Source of the DNA: Spirosoma terrae
GTDB taxonomy: Bacteria; Bacteroidota; Bacteroidia; Cytophagales; Spirosomataceae
Direction of reading: 5' to 3'
Assembly (NCBI RefSeq): GCF_010435915.1
Contig: NZ_JAAFZH010000013.1
Coordinates: 1 to 64,000, forward strand
DNA length: 64,000 nt
Position numbers and translations under genes: made by a program. A model generated the notes under the pieces. The model did no database searches and was not told where the DNA came from. It worked only from the letters and a program-made list of their open reading frames with translations. This document shows positions 62,821 to 64,000 of this stretch, piece after piece. The number at the start of each line of letters is the position of its first letter. Position 1 is the first letter of the stretch.

Positions 62821-64000
62821 TTATTCAAACGCTCTGCGAACAATATCGGCTTGCTCCTGAGTATGTATTTTCGGGTAACCGGTGGCAGGTGACGCTGCCG
62901 CTTTCCGCGAAATTATTGGCAAGATATAACCTACACGTAGCAAATAGGTCCAGTAACCCATATTTTCCGGCTCTTCCTGCACCCAGAACACCTCCGCTTT
63001 CTTGTATTGACCCAATATAGCATCTAGCTGCTTTTTAGGCAGTGGCGCAATCTGCTCGAGACGTACAATCGCTACGTCGTCGCGCTGGTCGGCCTGTTGT
63101 TTATCGAGCAGGTCATAATAGATCTTGCCCGTACACAACAGTACGCGTTTTACTTTCTTCGGTTGTGCATACGTATCGCCAATCACTTCCTGGAAGCTTC
63201 CTTTTGTCAGATCTTCCAATGGAGAAACACACTTCGGATGACGAAGCAATGATTTGGGCGACATTACCACCAGCGGCTTCCGGAACTGCCACGCCAATTG
63301 ACGACGTAGTATATGGAAGATATTGGCTGGTGTTGTTACGTTAGCCACAACCATGTTGTATTCTGCATACAACTGCAAATACCGCTCAGGACGAGCATTG
63401 GAGTGCTCTGGTCCCTGGCCTTCGTAGCCGTGTGGCAGCAACAACGTAACACCATTCTCAATGCCCCATTTCGATTCAGCAGCTGCAATAAACTGGTCGA
63501 TAATCAGCTGTGCTCCATTCGAGAAATCCCCAAACTGAGCTTCCCAAATCACCAGCGCGTGTGGCGTAGCCATTGCATAACCATACTCAAAACCCAGTAC
63601 GCCATATTCTGACAGCAATGAGTTATAGATCTGGAACTTCTGCTGTCCATCCTGAATATAATCCAGCGATGAATAGGATTCGTTCGTAACGGAATCGTGT
63701 AATACGGCATGACGGTGCGAGAAGGTTCCGCGCTGTACATCCTGACCACTTAACCGAACCGGCTTACCTTCCACCAGCAACGATCCATAGGCCAGCAATT
63801 CGGCGGTACCCCAGTTCACGATCTTCGTATCGGTGAGCATTGTCTGCCGATCTTTCAGCAGTTTCTCAATTTGCTTGATTGGTTTAAAGCCTTCCGGAAT
63901 TTTCACCAGCGCCTGTCCAACGGTATTCAATACGTCGGCCGACACGCCCGTTTCAGGCGACTGATCAAAATCGGCAGGCTCACTATACCGTAGTTCGGCC
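62821..64000 (-). CDS. sucA: 2-oxoglutarate dehydrogenase E1 (C-terminal part; 5' end outside window)
   Basis: The frame is open through the right edge; the ATG at 63945 is internal. The visible 392 codons include PETGVSADVLNTVGQALVK, NRGTFSHRHAVLHD-type residues (RGTFSHRHAVL), HGYEGQGPEHSNARPERYL, RHPKCVSPLEDLTKGSFQE and LLCTGKIYYDL. These identify the E1o transketolase-like C-terminal half. It decarboxylates 2-oxoglutarate with thiamine diphosphate and passes the succinyl group to SucB. It is upstream of sucB with a 101-nt gap. Confidence 0.95.
   Translation of the reverse strand, partial: AELRYSEPADFDQSPETGVSADVLNTVGQALVKIPEGFKPIKQIEKLLKDRQTMLTDTKIVNWGTAELLAYGSLLVEGKPVRLSGQDVQRGTFSHRHAVLHDSVTNESYSSLDYIQDGQQKFQIYNSLLSEYGVLGFEYGYAMATPHALVIWEAQFGDFSNGAQLIIDQFIAAAESKWGIENGVTLLLPHGYEGQGPEHSNARPERYLQLYAEYNMVVANVTTPANIFHILRRQLAWQFRKPLVVMSPKSLLRHPKCVSPLEDLTKGSFQEVIGDTYAQPKKVKRVLLCTGKIYYDLLDKQQADQRDDVAIVRLEQIAPLPKKQLDAILGQYKKAEVFWVQEEPENMGYWTYLLRVGYILPIISRKAAASPATGYPKIHTQEQADIVRRAFE

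Overview
The window looks like a chromosomal segment from a Bacteroidota bacterium, most probably Cytophagales close to Spirosoma. The reasons are a SusC/SusD pair, many lipoproteins and periplasmic enzymes with short Bacteroidota-type signal peptides, TAnnTTTG-like -7 promoter boxes, DUF6134/DUF5694-type families and a radical-SAM arsenosugar locus. I saw no rRNA, tRNA, CRISPR array, intact insertion sequence or prophage. Assignments come from reading motifs; no database search was run.

Layout. 1-6500: the 5' part of a large secreted endonuclease/exonuclease/phosphatase-family protein, a D-Ala-D-Ala dipeptidase, a SpmA-SpmB fusion and a DUF1345 membrane protein. 6800-10820: an operon of a GH3/beta-lactamase fusion, a DinB-like protein and a P-loop kinase-like protein. 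11220-18135: a tight nutrient-uptake operon of SusC, SusD, sodium/solute symporter and a divergent calcineurin-fold phosphoesterase. 18390-19460: a PadR regulator and its membrane partner with a palindromic operator. 19614-23953 (minus): a four-gene redox operon of DUF547, FAD oxidoreductase, NapH/NosR-like 4Fe-4S membrane protein and DUF6134. 24077-34634: a short Omp85-like barrel followed by an arsenosugar-type locus (TIGR04283-like GT, epimerase, SDR, CxxC peroxidase-like protein, ArsS radical SAM, purine nucleoside phosphorylase, DUF2064/TIGR04282-like GT) running into three more glycosyltransferases.

34669-36691: a frameshifted duplicate of the 3' half of the P-loop gene at 10286, a DUF5694 protein and a HEPN/MNT toxin-antitoxin pair with a palindromic candidate operator. 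36884-53429: mixed genes including purF, lpdA, DUF421 and DUF2254 membrane proteins, an M28 peptidase, a second Omp85-like barrel, a thioredoxin-fold protein without its cysteines, a GH43 enzyme, an isolated nuoC and an M1 peptidase. 53636-55342: a membrane protein, probably a glycosyltransferase, interrupted by one in-frame amber codon. 55435-64000: a D-aminoacylase-like amidohydrolase, then core metabolism: eno, a FtsB/DivIC-like gene, a low-molecular-weight tyrosine phosphatase, gpmI, and sucB with the 3' part of sucA.

The most promising material is the extended arsenosugar/glycosylation locus with its neighbouring redox operon. It has no visible arsM, and its phosphorylase carries an Asp where human PNP has Asn243. 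Also notable are the SusCD-symporter-phosphoesterase operon, the amber-interrupted gene, the duplicated kinase fragment, and very long near-perfect palindromes between convergent genes.
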